A DNA stretch of 64,000 nt, taken from NCBI RefSeq assembly GCF_009937955.1, contig NZ_AP018439.1, positions 1,054,001-1,118,000 on the forward strand, read 5' to 3'. This document shows, piece by piece, positions 1 through 8,223 of this stretch; positions within the stretch are counted from its first letter, which is position 1; every line of letters begins with the position of its first letter. Source of the stretch: Undibacterium sp. KW1 (GTDB lineage: Bacteria > Pseudomonadota > Gammaproteobacteria > Burkholderiales > Burkholderiaceae_D). The translations under genes and the position numbers were made by a program. Below the pieces are notes generated by a model. The model was given only the letters and a program-made list of their open reading frames with translations, was not told where the DNA came from and ran no database searches.

Positions 1-294
1 TTGCGCGGCAACTTCCAGCTTCAGGTCGCAACGCAGCATCTCCAGTGTGTCTTCACCTATCATCAGCTTGTGCAATGCCTGCAGATTTGGCAAACCACCG
101 AGCATGAGGATACGGTCGATGAGCTTGTCAGCATGCTTCATTTCGCCGATAGACTCTTCATATTCCTTCTTGGCTATTTTTTCAAAACCCCAATGCTTGT
201 ACATGCGTGCATGCAAAAAATACTGGTTAATCGCACTCAATTCATTGGTGAGTTGCGCATTAAGCAGTTTGATGACTTTCGCGTCGCCTTTCAT
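1..294 (-). CDS. bfr: Bacterioferritin, 5' part only (runs off window start)
   Basis: The frame encodes about 98 N-terminal residues starting [20 protein letters not shown] and continuing [15 protein letters not shown], the typical start of bacterioferritin, a haem-containing 24-mer that oxidises and stores iron in the cytoplasm. E18 and the later E-x-I-x-E-M-K-H segment (about residues 46-53) are the expected ferroxidase ligands. The start has a good ribosome site (GGAAGGAAAGCC then ATG). The rest of the gene lies outside the window. Its partner ferredoxin gene bfd is about 6 kb away at 6020-6259, so the two are not in one operon here. Identification is secure; only the 3' end is unseen. Confidence 0.95.
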   Translation of the reverse strand, partial: MKGDAKVIKLLNAQLTNELSAINQYFLHARMYKHWGFEKIAKKEYEESIGEMKHADKLIDRILMLGGLPNLQALHKLMIGEDTLEMLRCDLKLEVAAQ

Positions 295-481
295 GGCTTT
301 CCTTCCTGTGGCTATGGATATTGTTGGTGAGGTGTTTGCTGATGAGCTTTACGCTTGCAGGCTTTTATCACATGATAGATCATTCAGTGGCAGTTGCAAA
401 ACGAAGATGACCTGCATCACTGAATTAGCGTGATTCAATGCTTGAAGAAGACAATTCCTCACTTGATTGAGGTCACGAAGC

Positions 482-500
482 GCAATTATTCTCATTTAGT
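482..500 (-). promoter_or_regulatory. Candidate Fur-type site in the bfr upstream region
   Basis: On the minus strand the sequence AATGAGAATAATTGC resembles the core of a Fur box (AATGATAATCATT, 11 of 13). It lies about 190 bp upstream of bfr in a 630-bp gap (295-924) that otherwise shows no believable gene: the two short ORFs there (492-809 minus, 602-856 plus) have no family resemblance or convincing ribosome site. The distance from bfr is large for a simple operator, so this is a weak call. Confidence 0.25.
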
Positions 501-924
501 TTTCTGATTACCTGAGAAAAAATCGGTGTACTTGCAGGGGCTTTGGCTCGCTTTCTCTTCCCCATTTTTTTGAAAATCAGCGTTCTGATATTCTAATTTT
601 TGTGGTGGAGCCATCAGTGAATAACATGGCGCTGCTTCGAGTTTTTTTATTTCCTGGATTTTACTACAACGATTATCACAGCATTTTTCCCCATCAGCAA
701 ATTGCTCGTAACTACTCTGATATTTCAGGGTATGGAAAGTCAGATATCTGCCAGATGAATAAGCGGATGAGATTGGCAGTTTATAATGTGCGCTTGCAAA
801 GAAGCGCAAGTCCCACCATCAACAACGAAGTAAACTTTGCGCTTGCTCAGAATTAAACAGTGGCCGGAAAATGCTTTCCAGAGTACGGTTCTGACATTTC
901 TTCAAATTTAAGCTTCTACACGAC

Positions 925-1266
925 ATGAACTCATTTTCCCGCTTTTTATTTTCTTCAATGCTGCTTATTTCTACCAATGTCTTTGCGGACGTTTATAGAT
1001 GCGTCGACACAGCGGGCAAGATTTCCTACAGTCAGAATCCCTGTCGTGACGCAAAGAATCTTCAGCAAAAAGTGAATATCAATATAGCTACGCCCGCAGT
1101 TTCGCCTGATGCTCAGAAAAATGAACAGAGCCTTGCCAGGAAAAACGAAGAATTCAAACAGAGAAGAGCTCTAAAAAATGATTATGAAAGTTGCCTGGCC
1201 AGTAAAGTCAGTCCTGTTTGTATTGGCCCAAACGAAATCGCAACCCGGAGAACTATAGTGCGATAG
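925..1266 (+). CDS. DUF4124-type small secreted protein
   Basis: This 113-residue protein starts with a clear Sec signal peptide (NSFSRFLFSSMLLISTNVFA, cleavage about residue 21) followed by DVYRCVDTAGKISYSQNPC, the hallmark of the DUF4124 domain found in many betaproteobacterial periplasmic proteins. Cysteines sit at the domain core (YRC and NPC) and again near the C-terminus. The remainder is charged and partly low complexity (residues 60-95). The ribosome site is weak and the gene stands alone in an AT-rich stretch between bfr and the lipoprotein gene. DUF4124 has no settled function; a role in envelope or cell-surface processes is only a guess. Confidence 0.7.
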   Translation: MNSFSRFLFSSMLLISTNVFADVYRCVDTAGKISYSQNPCRDAKNLQQKVNINIATPAVSPDAQKNEQSLARKNEEFKQRRALKNDYESCLASKVSPVCIGPNEIATRRTIVR

Positions 1267-1597
1267 AGCAGCCATTCTGCGACATTGATCTCCATGATGA
1301 CTATGGGCGGGTAATTTGTCGCAATATTTTTTGTGTTTTTAAGAGAGTAAGTGGGACTTAACTATTCTCTTATTTCAAATTGCTGCGATGGAATTTGCGA
1401 TAGTGTTATACTGGCATTGTTAATCTGATAATTTTTAAAAATCCGTTCAAATCATTCTGAAAATATTGTGCGCTTATGATTTGAGTGCTCGGAACTCTTC
1501 CTTTGCAATAGTCTGAAAGGATCTGATAGTGCAATACAGTGCCATTGCTTCATCATCCCCCTCATCTTCAAATGCAGAGCCGGCAAAGCTTCGCCGT

Positions 1598-2254
1598 ATG
1601 AACACCCCACGCCTGGTCTTTGCTTCGGCGCTACTTGTCATGCTGACGACTTCATGCGCGCAAAGCCGTGATGCACCCGCACAGGGAAATAATTCTTCGG
1701 GTACTGCCTCTTCCTCAACTTCTATCGCCAACAAGAAATCTATGGAAACCAATTATCAAAATGCATCTCCCGAGGTACCGCAAATGACTGCCGGGGAAAT
1801 CAGCAAGCGTATGCTGGACCTGATAGGCAAGATCAAGACAGCCGAAGATTTTTCTGCCAAAAATCTGGAGTTGGCGACTGGCCTCAAGGTTTACTTTGAT
1901 CCGGTAAATTCCAGGGAGTATGGGACTGGCGCAAAAATTACCGATACCTGGTTTTTTAATATTACCGTGATCTTAGGCAGCAAAGACAGTGAGCGTAGTC
2001 GTTTGCTATTTTCCTTCGATGATCAAACTCATAGCCACGCCGATATGACCCCGATCTGCAAAGTTGATTTTGAAGCCTATGCAAAACGACTGAATGAACT
2101 TGGCTTTCAACAAAAACCTGTTTATGGCGAACATGGCCGTCTTGGTACATGGCGTTTCTCACGTGATGAAATTGTGATTCATGTAGATATTCGTGGAGAA
2201 AGCAAAGAAAGGCCAAATCACGATTGCGTCTCCATGATTACCATTAGCGCTTAA
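1598..2254 (+). CDS. Putative lipoprotein, possible immunity partner of the next gene
   Basis: From ATG 1598 the product is 218 residues with a hydrophobic N-terminus (LVFASALLVMLTTSC) and a near-consensus lipobox cysteine at residue 20, so it is probably exported and lipidated. A GTG at 1529 with a better-placed AAAGGA would add 23 residues; I prefer 1598 because it puts the signal peptide at the N-terminus. After a Ser/Thr-rich linker (about 25-55) comes a compact domain of about 150 residues (TAGEISKRMLDLIGKI to the end) that I do not recognise. The stop is 12 bp from the start of the HExxH protein, suggesting co-transcription. A small exported lipoprotein directly beside a metallopeptidase is the usual look of an immunity protein, but this is inference. 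Confidence 0.65.
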   Translation: MNTPRLVFASALLVMLTTSCAQSRDAPAQGNNSSGTASSSTSIANKKSMETNYQNASPEVPQMTAGEISKRMLDLIGKIKTAEDFSAKNLELATGLKVYFDPVNSREYGTGAKITDTWFFNITVILGSKDSERSRLLFSFDDQTHSHADMTPICKVDFEAYAKRLNELGFQQKPVYGEHGRLGTWRFSRDEIVIHVDIRGESKERPNHDCVSMITISA

Positions 2255-2266
2255 GATGGATGCCAT

Positions 2267-3523
2267 ATGACCGGACCAAATGACAAACCCAGCGTGGCGT
2301 CACCAACTGCTGAGCAAAAGCTTGATCAGATCATCAAGGACTTCGGTAATGCCAACAAGACTGCGAATAATAATCCCGGCGATGACCTGGCCAAGGTTCT
2401 CGACGCCTCTCCCGATTTGAAGAAACGTATCCTCGATTCTGTCGATAAAGGCTACTTAAGTAAATTTCAGGCCCTGCCGCCCAACTCCGGTACTGGCGGC
2501 TCGTATGACCCGAGCGCAAAAGCCATCAATGTACCGATGGATGTGCTCAAAGGTGCTGACACCAATCCACGCGACAAGGCCGAGTTGATTTTTGTGATGG
2601 GCCATGAAATCCAGCATTCTTTCAATGCCGCAGCGACCAAAAAGATAACGCAGGATTTCGTCGATGGCACCACGACACTGGCAAAGAGCAAGGCATCGCC
2701 ACACGACTATACCAGGCTGACCGAAGATTTCATCCAGTCATCCCGTAAAGATGAAGCTTCCGCGCATATCGGAGGATTCAATGCGACTGTTTCGCAAGCC
2801 AGAAAAGACAATCCCGATGCGACCCTCAAGGACATCTACAACACCTCCCCAGGGCGTATGAAGGATTTCATTGACGTGACTGGCGTCCGGCCAAATCTTG
2901 GTTATGCGATGAAGCCCGGCTTGACTGCCGATGCAGATATGACCATGTCCTTCTCGAAGGAAAATGTCGCTGCCATGGGCAAGTATTACTTTGATAAACC
3001 AGGAAACGTTTCTCGTCTTGGGTCAAATCATAATCTCGATTACACCAACTTCTACGGTAGTTGGGCAGTCAATGTCGCGGGTAACAATGAAAAGGTATTT
3101 CAGGATTTTTATCACAAAACTGACAAGAAATACGCCACCCCGGAAGTGCAGTTCGACATGAAGCGAATGGGCTTGCAACAAGACCTGATCAATCAGAATG
3201 TAAAATTTTCAGACAACAAAGCCTTCTCTTATGTCGATACCAGCGATGGCAAGAAGCAGCCTGCAACTTTCGATCCGAACGCGCATCCTAATCCTGCTCC
3301 TCCTGCTCCTCCTGCAAGTCCTGTCACCAGCCATGCATTGGCGAAGGATATCAAACTTGATCTGCCTGACGGAACGTCAGTCCCGCTGAACTCGTCGAAG
3401 GCCGTGCCCATGCCGCCTGCCAAGGACAGCGCAGACCTGCTCATGGGCGACGACACGCCGTCCAGCCGTTTGCTCAGGAGTGTGCCTGAATCACTTAAAG
3501 TTGCTCAAGCCAAACCGGGGTAA
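2267..3523 (+). CDS. HExxH zinc metallopeptidase-like protein, possible secreted effector
   Basis: The 418-residue protein has the zinc-peptidase motif H113-E-I-Q-H117 inside a hydrophobic helix (LIFVMGHEIQHSFN) and a downstream D-E-A-S-A-H segment whose E163 could be the third ligand, as in gluzincins. There is no signal peptide or membrane segment. A Pro-rich linker (about 337-350, NPAPPAPPASP) leads to a short C-terminal tail with no recognised domain. The gene follows the lipoprotein gene by 12 bp. Export without a signal peptide plus an exported partner would fit a toxin delivered by a specialised secretion system, with the lipoprotein as immunity factor, but no PAAR, VgrG, Rhs or XVIPCD-like region is visible. 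The peptidase call rests on the motif alone; the substrate is unknown. Confidence 0.7.
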   Translation: MTGPNDKPSVASPTAEQKLDQIIKDFGNANKTANNNPGDDLAKVLDASPDLKKRILDSVDKGYLSKFQALPPNSGTGGSYDPSAKAINVPMDVLKGADTNPRDKAELIFVMGHEIQHSFNAAATKKITQDFVDGTTTLAKSKASPHDYTRLTEDFIQSSRKDEASAHIGGFNATVSQARKDNPDATLKDIYNTSPGRMKDFIDVTGVRPNLGYAMKPGLTADADMTMSFSKENVAAMGKYYFDKPGNVSRLGSNHNLDYTNFYGSWAVNVAGNNEKVFQDFYHKTDKKYATPEVQFDMKRMGLQQDLINQNVKFSDNKAFSYVDTSDGKKQPATFDPNAHPNPAPPAPPASPVTSHALAKDIKLDLPDGTSVPLNSSKAVPMPPAKDSADLLMGDDTPSSRLLRSVPESLKVAQAKPG

Positions 3524-3589
3524 GCTCAAAAAATAATGCAGGTAAATGCGACAAGCGTGAGGGCTATAGCAAAGCGCTTGCTCTATCAC

Positions 3590-3754
3590 CTAGTGAACTG
3601 TAACAGTGAAAATCGGAGTGCCTGCCATGTGCGCGACGATCATGGCTGCGTTGCAAATACTCGCGATAGCCCCGCTATCGCTGTGTTTTGCATCTTGCCC
3701 TGATGCGCCGGGCACATGTCCTTCACTCTCGATTTCACTGTTACAGTCCACTAG
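3590..3754. repeat. MITE-like element, copy 1 (165 bp, CTAG ends)
   Basis: The element begins CTAGTGAACTGTAACAGTG and ends with the inverted form of CTAGTGGACTGTAACAGTG, giving terminal inverted repeats of about 19 bp with one mismatch. The interior has a perfect 8-bp hairpin (GCGATAGC 3663-3670, GCTATCGC 3674-3681) and inverted CATGTGC/GCACATG arms, so most of it can fold as one long hairpin. A second copy is at 31201-31377. Both are bounded by CTAG, the target reported for IS630-family elements (TA duplicated within CTAG), which makes an IS630-type transposase a plausible mobiliser. No transposase gene is present. The 77-codon frame inside it is a by-product of the repeat. Confidence 0.85.
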
Positions 3755-3845
3755 TGGGATGTGGGTCAATGTTTCCGGCTACTGGAACTACCCCCAGTTC
3801 CTTTCACCGAAATCCTTGCATCTTTTAACCTGGTACTAGCGTTGA

Positions 3846-4253
3846 TTACTTGTGCAGTGACATTCCTTTTACTGCTTTGTCTATCGCTTTTTTTGGCCCA
3901 CGTAAAGCCAGTCCTACCAGATTCATGTTCGCCGGATCTTCTTCAGCAAACACCTTGCGGTTGGCCTCATCATGGCCGGTGGAGAACATGGCGAACACGT
4001 AGGGCAATACCGTAATATCCCGGGCAAGGCCCACCTGATGCGCAGCTTGTAAGCCTGCAAGCTCAGCCTCGAAAATCAGTATGGGCTGGCCGAACATTTT
4101 TCCGTAGGAATGGCCGTTGGCATCGATATATGTTTCCCCCATGACCTCTGGGGCTGCAAATGCTATACCGGTCGCCAGGAAGGTGACTACGTTCATGCGT
4201 TGCCAGGCAGGCAGATCATTGCGGATAATGATGGCTACTTTGGTATCAAACAT
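3846..4253 (-). CDS. DUF2000 family protein
   Basis: The product from the ATG at 4253 (AAGGAG ribosome site, good spacing) is 135 residues, starting MFDTKVAIIIRNDLPAWQRMNV. This matches the DUF2000 family, small cytoplasmic proteins with a peptidyl-tRNA-hydrolase-2-like fold and no firmly assigned activity. An upstream in-frame extension would overlap the AraC gene and is unlikely. It lies 47 bp downstream of the AraC-type regulator on the same strand, an arrangement often seen for this family, which suggests the two are co-regulated. Function cannot be derived from sequence beyond that. Confidence 0.8.
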   Translation of the reverse strand: MFDTKVAIIIRNDLPAWQRMNVVTFLATGIAFAAPEVMGETYIDANGHSYGKMFGQPILIFEAELAGLQAAHQVGLARDITVLPYVFAMFSTGHDEANRKVFAEEDPANMNLVGLALRGPKKAIDKAVKGMSLHK

Positions 4254-4300
4254 CAGGCACTCCTTTGAGTAAAACAATATGATAGAAGTGCGCTGCATGC

Positions 4301-5146
4301 TCAGTCTGTAAGATTTGTGCACTGTCGTTGATAGTCAGCCGGGGTGAGACGGTATGCGCGCCTGAACCACAAGCCCATATGGCTTTGATCGGCGAAACCA
4401 ACTTCTGACGCGACTTCTGCCGCTGTTTTTCCTGATACTAACAAAGCCCTTGCGACACGCAGGCGCAGTCTTATCAGGTAGGCATGGGGCGACTGACCAA
4501 AGGCACGCTTGAGTTGTCGGGTCAGGCGAAAGCGGTCTATCCCGGAATGCGCCGCCAGCTCGTCCAGCCCGATATTGTCCGGCATCATCGCATGAAGATA
4601 GTCGCGGACACGTGCCATTTCGTTATTGGAGTCTTGTTTGCTTGATAGTGGACGTCTGCACAGATGACTCGAGAGCAGTGAGATCAGATGATCCAGGCTT
4701 TCGTCCCGCGCCAGGCGACCTTCAGTAAAGTGGATGGACTGCCATGCACGCATAATCATGGTGCTTAGTATGGCGTCATCCGCCAATGTATGCCGGAATG
4801 CACCTTGCAGCGACGAGGCGTCTCCCAGGTCCAGTCGCTGGGTCATGCCATTCACCCAGGTTTGAGGAAGATACAGCATGGCGTAGGTGAAGCCATTCCG
4901 CTCAGGTGCATGGCCGTCATGTACAGCACCGGGTTCAATCAGTATGGATCGCCCGCGAACGCTGGTATGTACTGAACCATGACAATTGAAGCGCTGTATT
5001 CCTTGTTGTGTGACGCCAACCAGCATTTCGTCGTGATCATGTGCATCGTAAGCATGCCCATGGAAATGCGCATGGACGCTTTCTATCCCTGTGTCCGGGT
5101 CTCTGCGGATACGTATCCAGTCAGCACTGTCGTCATCTGGCTGCAT
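4301..5146 (-). CDS. AraC-family transcriptional regulator
   Basis: This 281-residue protein has an N-terminal cupin-like sensing domain (about 25-110, with HAHFHGHAYDAHDHDEM and PGAVHDGHAPE) and two C-terminal helix-turn-helix motifs (about 180-277, including GLDELAAHSGIDRFRLTRQLKRAFGQSPHAY and AAEVASEVGFADQSHMGLWFRRAYRLTPADYQ). It is therefore a one-component activator or repressor that binds DNA through tandem HTHs. The start has GGAG seven bases upstream. It precedes the DUF2000 gene and probably controls it and itself. The ligand is unknown. Confidence 0.92.
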   Translation of the reverse strand: MQPDDDSADWIRIRRDPDTGIESVHAHFHGHAYDAHDHDEMLVGVTQQGIQRFNCHGSVHTSVRGRSILIEPGAVHDGHAPERNGFTYAMLYLPQTWVNGMTQRLDLGDASSLQGAFRHTLADDAILSTMIMRAWQSIHFTEGRLARDESLDHLISLLSSHLCRRPLSSKQDSNNEMARVRDYLHAMMPDNIGLDELAAHSGIDRFRLTRQLKRAFGQSPHAYLIRLRLRVARALLVSGKTAAEVASEVGFADQSHMGLWFRRAYRLTPADYQRQCTNLTD

Positions 5147-5274
5147 GCCTGATCTCCAGTTAATTCAATCTACAGATCAAGATACCATAGTCCGGCAGTT
5201 GAAAAGAGATGCAAAGTTTTTCCGATTTGACAGGAGGAACTTTATCTACAGCCAGTGCATAGATTCCGGCAGAA

Positions 5275-5313
5275 ATAAAAAAAGCCAGATCGCGCAATTG
5301 CCGCAATCTGGCT
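5275..5313 (-). terminator. Rho-independent terminator of the hemP-tonB operon
   Basis: Read on the minus strand, AAGCCAGAT and ATCTGGCTT pair around an AT/GC loop and are followed by a run of T (A-run 5275-5281 on the plus strand). It lies about 20 bp after the tonB stop and fits the operon end. Confidence 0.85.
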
Positions 5314-5333
5314 TGTCCCGGGGAGGGGATTTT

Positions 5334-6011
5334 TTAGCTGCTCAGCGAGAAGCTGATCGTTGCCGTAGCAATCACGGTCAGGGCTTTGCCATCTTCGAGA
5401 TAAGGTTTGAAAATGGCGCGCAGGATTGCTACTTTGGCGGCTTCGTCGAGGCGGTTCGAGCCGGATGATTTTTGCACGTCGACTTTTTCTGCCTGGCCTT
5501 TTTCATTGACGAGTACACGCAAGGTTACTTTGCCTTCTTCGCCCATGCGTCTGGACATGGCTGGATAGTCTGCCTGCGGCGCGCGCACATATTCAACGGC
5601 GCTGATTTGTTTTGGCTGTGCCGGAGCGGCTGGTGCCGGGGCAGTTTCCACTTTTGCTGCTACTGGTGCAGGTTGTGGTGCAGGAGGAGCTGCCTGTGTC
5701 GTAATCTGATGTACATCGGCCGGTATTTCTACCGCTGGAACAATGTGCGGAACCACAGGTACGGGTACTTGCACCGTCGTCAGCTTTTTCAGGGGGACGG
5801 GCTTGGGTGGTGGTTCTGATTTTACTGCAGGTGGCTCGACAAAAGTCATGACGACTTCTTTGGGCAGCATTTGCACCGCATGCGTCAGCAGACCATGTTG
5901 CAGGGCATAAAACAGGGCCAGGTGCGCCGCGACAATGGCAGCAAGCGACAGGATACGGGATTTGGGGGCAGTAAAGTCTTGTGGGGCTTGTTGTAGGGTG
6001 AGTGCGGACAT
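5334..6011 (-). CDS. tonB: TonB-family energy transducer
   Basis: The product from ATG 6011 is 225 residues. It has a short cytoplasmic N-terminus, one membrane helix (about 20-42, RILSLAAIVAAHLALFYALQHGLL), a long Pro/Ala/Val-rich periplasmic spacer (about 60-135) and a C-terminal TonB domain (about 140-225, VEYVRAPQADYPAMSRRMGEEGKVTLRVLVNEKG). TonB couples the proton gradient, through ExbB/ExbD, to outer-membrane receptors for siderophores or haem. The GTG 12 bp upstream is in frame, but the ATG has GTGAGG at the right spacing. It is the last gene of the hemP operon. exbB and exbD are not in the window. Confidence 0.92.
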   Translation of the reverse strand: MSALTLQQAPQDFTAPKSRILSLAAIVAAHLALFYALQHGLLTHAVQMLPKEVVMTFVEPPAVKSEPPPKPVPLKKLTTVQVPVPVVPHIVPAVEIPADVHQITTQAAPPAPQPAPVAAKVETAPAPAAPAQPKQISAVEYVRAPQADYPAMSRRMGEEGKVTLRVLVNEKGQAEKVDVQKSSGSNRLDEAAKVAILRAIFKPYLEDGKALTVIATATISFSLSS

Positions 6012-6019
6012 GGTAAACC

Positions 6020-6259
6020 TCACGCAGTGATGGCGTTGGGCTGGAAGTGTAGTTGTTGAATGAAATTCTGAAAGCCGGATGCATTATTGCTTTGCTCATC
6101 CAGGCACTGGCGCATAACTTTGCGTGCACAACCTGCGCATTTGCCGCAGCAAGTGCCTACATCGAGTTGCTCGCGCAGTTCGGCCATCGTGCTGGCACCC
6201 ATTGCGACAGCCTGATGAATTTTCTTTTCCGATACATTATTGCAAACACATACAATCAT
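6020..6259 (-). CDS. bfd: Bacterioferritin-associated ferredoxin
   Basis: The 79-residue protein begins MIVCVCNNVSEKKI and contains G-T-C-C-G-K-C-A-G-C. C4, C6, C38 and C41 match the four ligands of the [2Fe-2S] cluster in the BFD family (C37 and C44 are extra). Bfd binds bacterioferritin and delivers electrons that reduce and release stored iron. The C-terminal 20 residues are less conserved. It lies 8 bp upstream of tonB and 4 bp downstream of the preceding uncharacterised gene. Grouping with hemP behind a Fur-like site fits induction under iron starvation. Confidence 0.95.
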   Translation of the reverse strand: MIVCVCNNVSEKKIHQAVAMGASTMAELREQLDVGTCCGKCAGCARKVMRQCLDEQSNNASGFQNFIQQLHFQPNAITA

Positions 6260-6263
6260 GAAG

Positions 6264-6623
6264 CTACTCCACTAATGCAGATTTTTTACCGGTGAAGGCC
6301 AGTAACCAGCCCAATTTGCGCAATCTGGTTTTTTGCGCTGCCTTCTTTTCTACCAGGCTGGCCCATTGTTCGGATAATTGCTGGCAAGTAGCTTTGAGCA
6401 CAGGTGCCAGATCCGGCAAATTCGCCAGCGCATTCAAATGTCTTTCTATGACTGATGCCAGCCTGGTGCTGGCTTGCTCAGCCTCTTCCTGCGTTGCACT
6501 ATTCGTGCTGTTGACTGTGTAATGCGACATCAGGTGCAATACCGCAGAAACCAGCAGTTCAGGCTGCTTGGATGTGGCAGTCAAACCCGATAATTCCTCG
6601 TTCATCAGCGTTCCACCCGGCAT
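6264..6623 (-). CDS. Uncharacterised protein of the hemP-bfd-tonB operon
   Basis: The product is 119 residues (113 if the second ATG at 6605 is used; both have acceptable ribosome sites). It looks largely alpha-helical and soluble, with a central segment HLMSHYTVNSTNSATQEEAEQASTRLASVIERHLNALANLPDLAPVLKATCQQLSEQWASLV and a basic tail. I do not recognise a family. It is locked between hemP (27 bp upstream) and bfd (4 bp downstream), so a role in haem or iron handling is likely by association only. Confidence 0.75.
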   Translation of the reverse strand: MPGGTLMNEELSGLTATSKQPELLVSAVLHLMSHYTVNSTNSATQEEAEQASTRLASVIERHLNALANLPDLAPVLKATCQQLSEQWASLVEKKAAQKTRLRKLGWLLAFTGKKSALVE

Positions 6624-6650
6624 GTCCAGTCTCCAAGTATGATCAGCGTT

Positions 6651-6866
6651 TCAGGCTGTCAATATCAGCTTGTTCAGCTGCGTAATGCGCAGTCGGTAAA
6701 TGCGACCCGCATGATCAATTTCCAACTCACGCTTTTGCTGCATCAAGTCACCGCTCTTGATACGCGGCACTTCTTTGGGAGCATGATTCGTTGCAACAGC
6801 TTTTCTTGTCGCTACTGCTGCATCGGACAGATCAGCATCCTGGTGAATAGCATCATTTGTAGTCAT
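6651..6866 (-). CDS. hemP: Hemin uptake protein HemP
   Basis: The 71-residue protein ends with RIKSGDLMQQKRELEIDHAGRIYRLRITQLNKLILTA, which matches the HemP family core (R-I-x-S-x-x-L, I-x-H-x-G-x-x-Y-x-L-R-x-T, K-L-I-L-T). HemP is a small protein at the head of haem-uptake operons, and in Burkholderia relatives it acts as a transcriptional activator of haem uptake. The start has AAGG seven bases upstream. A Fur-like box sits just upstream of the start, so this is the iron-regulated first gene of hemP-X-bfd-tonB. Confidence 0.93.
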   Translation of the reverse strand: MTTNDAIHQDADLSDAAVATRKAVATNHAPKEVPRIKSGDLMQQKRELEIDHAGRIYRLRITQLNKLILTA

Positions 6867-6888
6867 ATTTTACCTTGCAAATCTAAAC

Positions 6889-6905
6889 GATAACAATTCT
6901 TATTT
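6889..6905 (-). promoter_or_regulatory. Fur-like box upstream of hemP
   Basis: On the minus strand AATAAGAATTGTTATC matches 12 of 16 positions of the Fur core AATGATAATCATTATC, 23 bp upstream of the hemP start. The position fits repression of the hemP-tonB operon by iron-loaded Fur. The rest of the 328-bp gap up to psd (6906-7194) shows no gene or clear hairpin. Confidence 0.6.
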
Positions 6906-7194
6906 AGATTATTGAATATTCGAACATGTTTGGCAAGTGTTTTTTATTGATATTCATCAGTTCAAGGTTTACTTTGGCTCTGCTCATTAAAGTGGCAAAC
7001 TAAATACGCAGGAGAATTGGCTTGAAAGCAATGCTTTAGGCAAATGCTGACTGCTTCTATTTCTATATATGAGGGAGCTTGAGCTGCTTACCCAGGCATG
7101 ATCCGGTATGGAAATGTCTGGGCAAGTGTCTGAGATGCAGTGCTGTGGGAGGGCCGTTCTGGGTGTTTGGGTGCTCGGGTGTCTACGGCCTATA

Positions 7195-8046
7195 TTATTT
7201 GGCAGGATGTTCAGCCATGGCTTCACCCATGCTGATCGCCCTGGCAGGAGACCAGGCCGGGTTGAACTCCACCGTCCCTTTGGGGAAGAGCATGACCACG
7301 GTTGAACCAAGCAGGAACCTGCCCATTTCCTCGCCCTTTTTCAGCTTGATTTGCTGGTCATCGTAACGCCACTCGCGCACCTCGGCACTGCGTGGCGGGT
7401 TGACGATGCCATGCCAGGTAGTGGCCATGCTGCCAACGATGGTAGCACCCACCAGTGTCAGCACAAAAGGACCAAAGGCGGATTCAAATACGCATACCAC
7501 GCGTTCATTGCGGGCAAACAAGCCGGGTACGCCGCGCGCCGTGGTTGGATTGACCGAGAACAATGCCCCTGGCACATAGATCATGCGTGTCAGGCGGCCA
7601 TCGCAAGGCATGTGGATGCGATGATAGTCGCGTGGACTCAGGTACAAAGTGGCAAAGCTGCCATCTTCAAACAGGGAGGCCAGTTGGCTGTCGCCACCAA
7701 CCAGGGCAGTTGCACTATAGCTATGCCCTTTGGCCTGGAATATCTGGTCTTTTTGTATAGGTCCGAACTGGCTGATAGCGCCATCGACAGGACATAACAG
7801 GGCGCTGCTGGCGAGAGGGCGGGCACCTTCCCGCAGTGGGCGGGTAAAAAATTCATTGAAGCTGGCGTAGCTGCTGATGTCTGGATTGGCAGCCTCCTGC
7901 ATATTCACATTGTATTTGCCGACAAACCAGCGTATCAGGCTGGTGGTGAGCTTGCCTGCCTTGGCATTGGCAACTTTGCCAGCGAATATAGTCAGCGCCT
8001 GTTTTGGCATTAAATATTGGGGCAGGACGGCAAGGCGATCGGACAC
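7195..8046 (-). CDS. psd: Phosphatidylserine decarboxylase proenzyme
   Basis: This 283-residue protein has the family triad D88 (CPVDGA), H144 (YHRIHMP) and S248 in the L-G-S-T motif (246-249). Self-cleavage between G247 and S248 gives the beta chain and a pyruvoyl-blocked alpha chain. The enzyme decarboxylates phosphatidylserine to phosphatidylethanolamine at the inner membrane. Its length fits the short proteobacterial Psd group. It appears to be monocistronic. Confidence 0.96.
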   Translation of the reverse strand: MSDRLAVLPQYLMPKQALTIFAGKVANAKAGKLTTSLIRWFVGKYNVNMQEAANPDISSYASFNEFFTRPLREGARPLASSALLCPVDGAISQFGPIQKDQIFQAKGHSYSATALVGGDSQLASLFEDGSFATLYLSPRDYHRIHMPCDGRLTRMIYVPGALFSVNPTTARGVPGLFARNERVVCVFESAFGPFVLTLVGATIVGSMATTWHGIVNPPRSAEVREWRYDDQQIKLKKGEEMGRFLLGSTVVMLFPKGTVEFNPAWSPARAISMGEAMAEHPAK

Positions 8047-8223
8047 GGCGACTCACTTTTCAAAATGTACAGGAAGGCGATTATAACGTTGAGCGGGCAA
8101 AAGCCTGCTGTTTCTGCGCTAATCGCAGACGCATCGTGATAAATTGTTTCTCCTGAGCTAAGGTTTTTGCAAATGAGGGGGGCGTATGCTATCGTCAATA
8201 GAAATACTTATTATTGCGTCCCC

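Noticed and set aside
492-856. ORFs on both strands in the 630-bp gap after bfr
   Set aside because: No ribosome site, no domain, and they overlap each other; the stretch is simply AT-rich.
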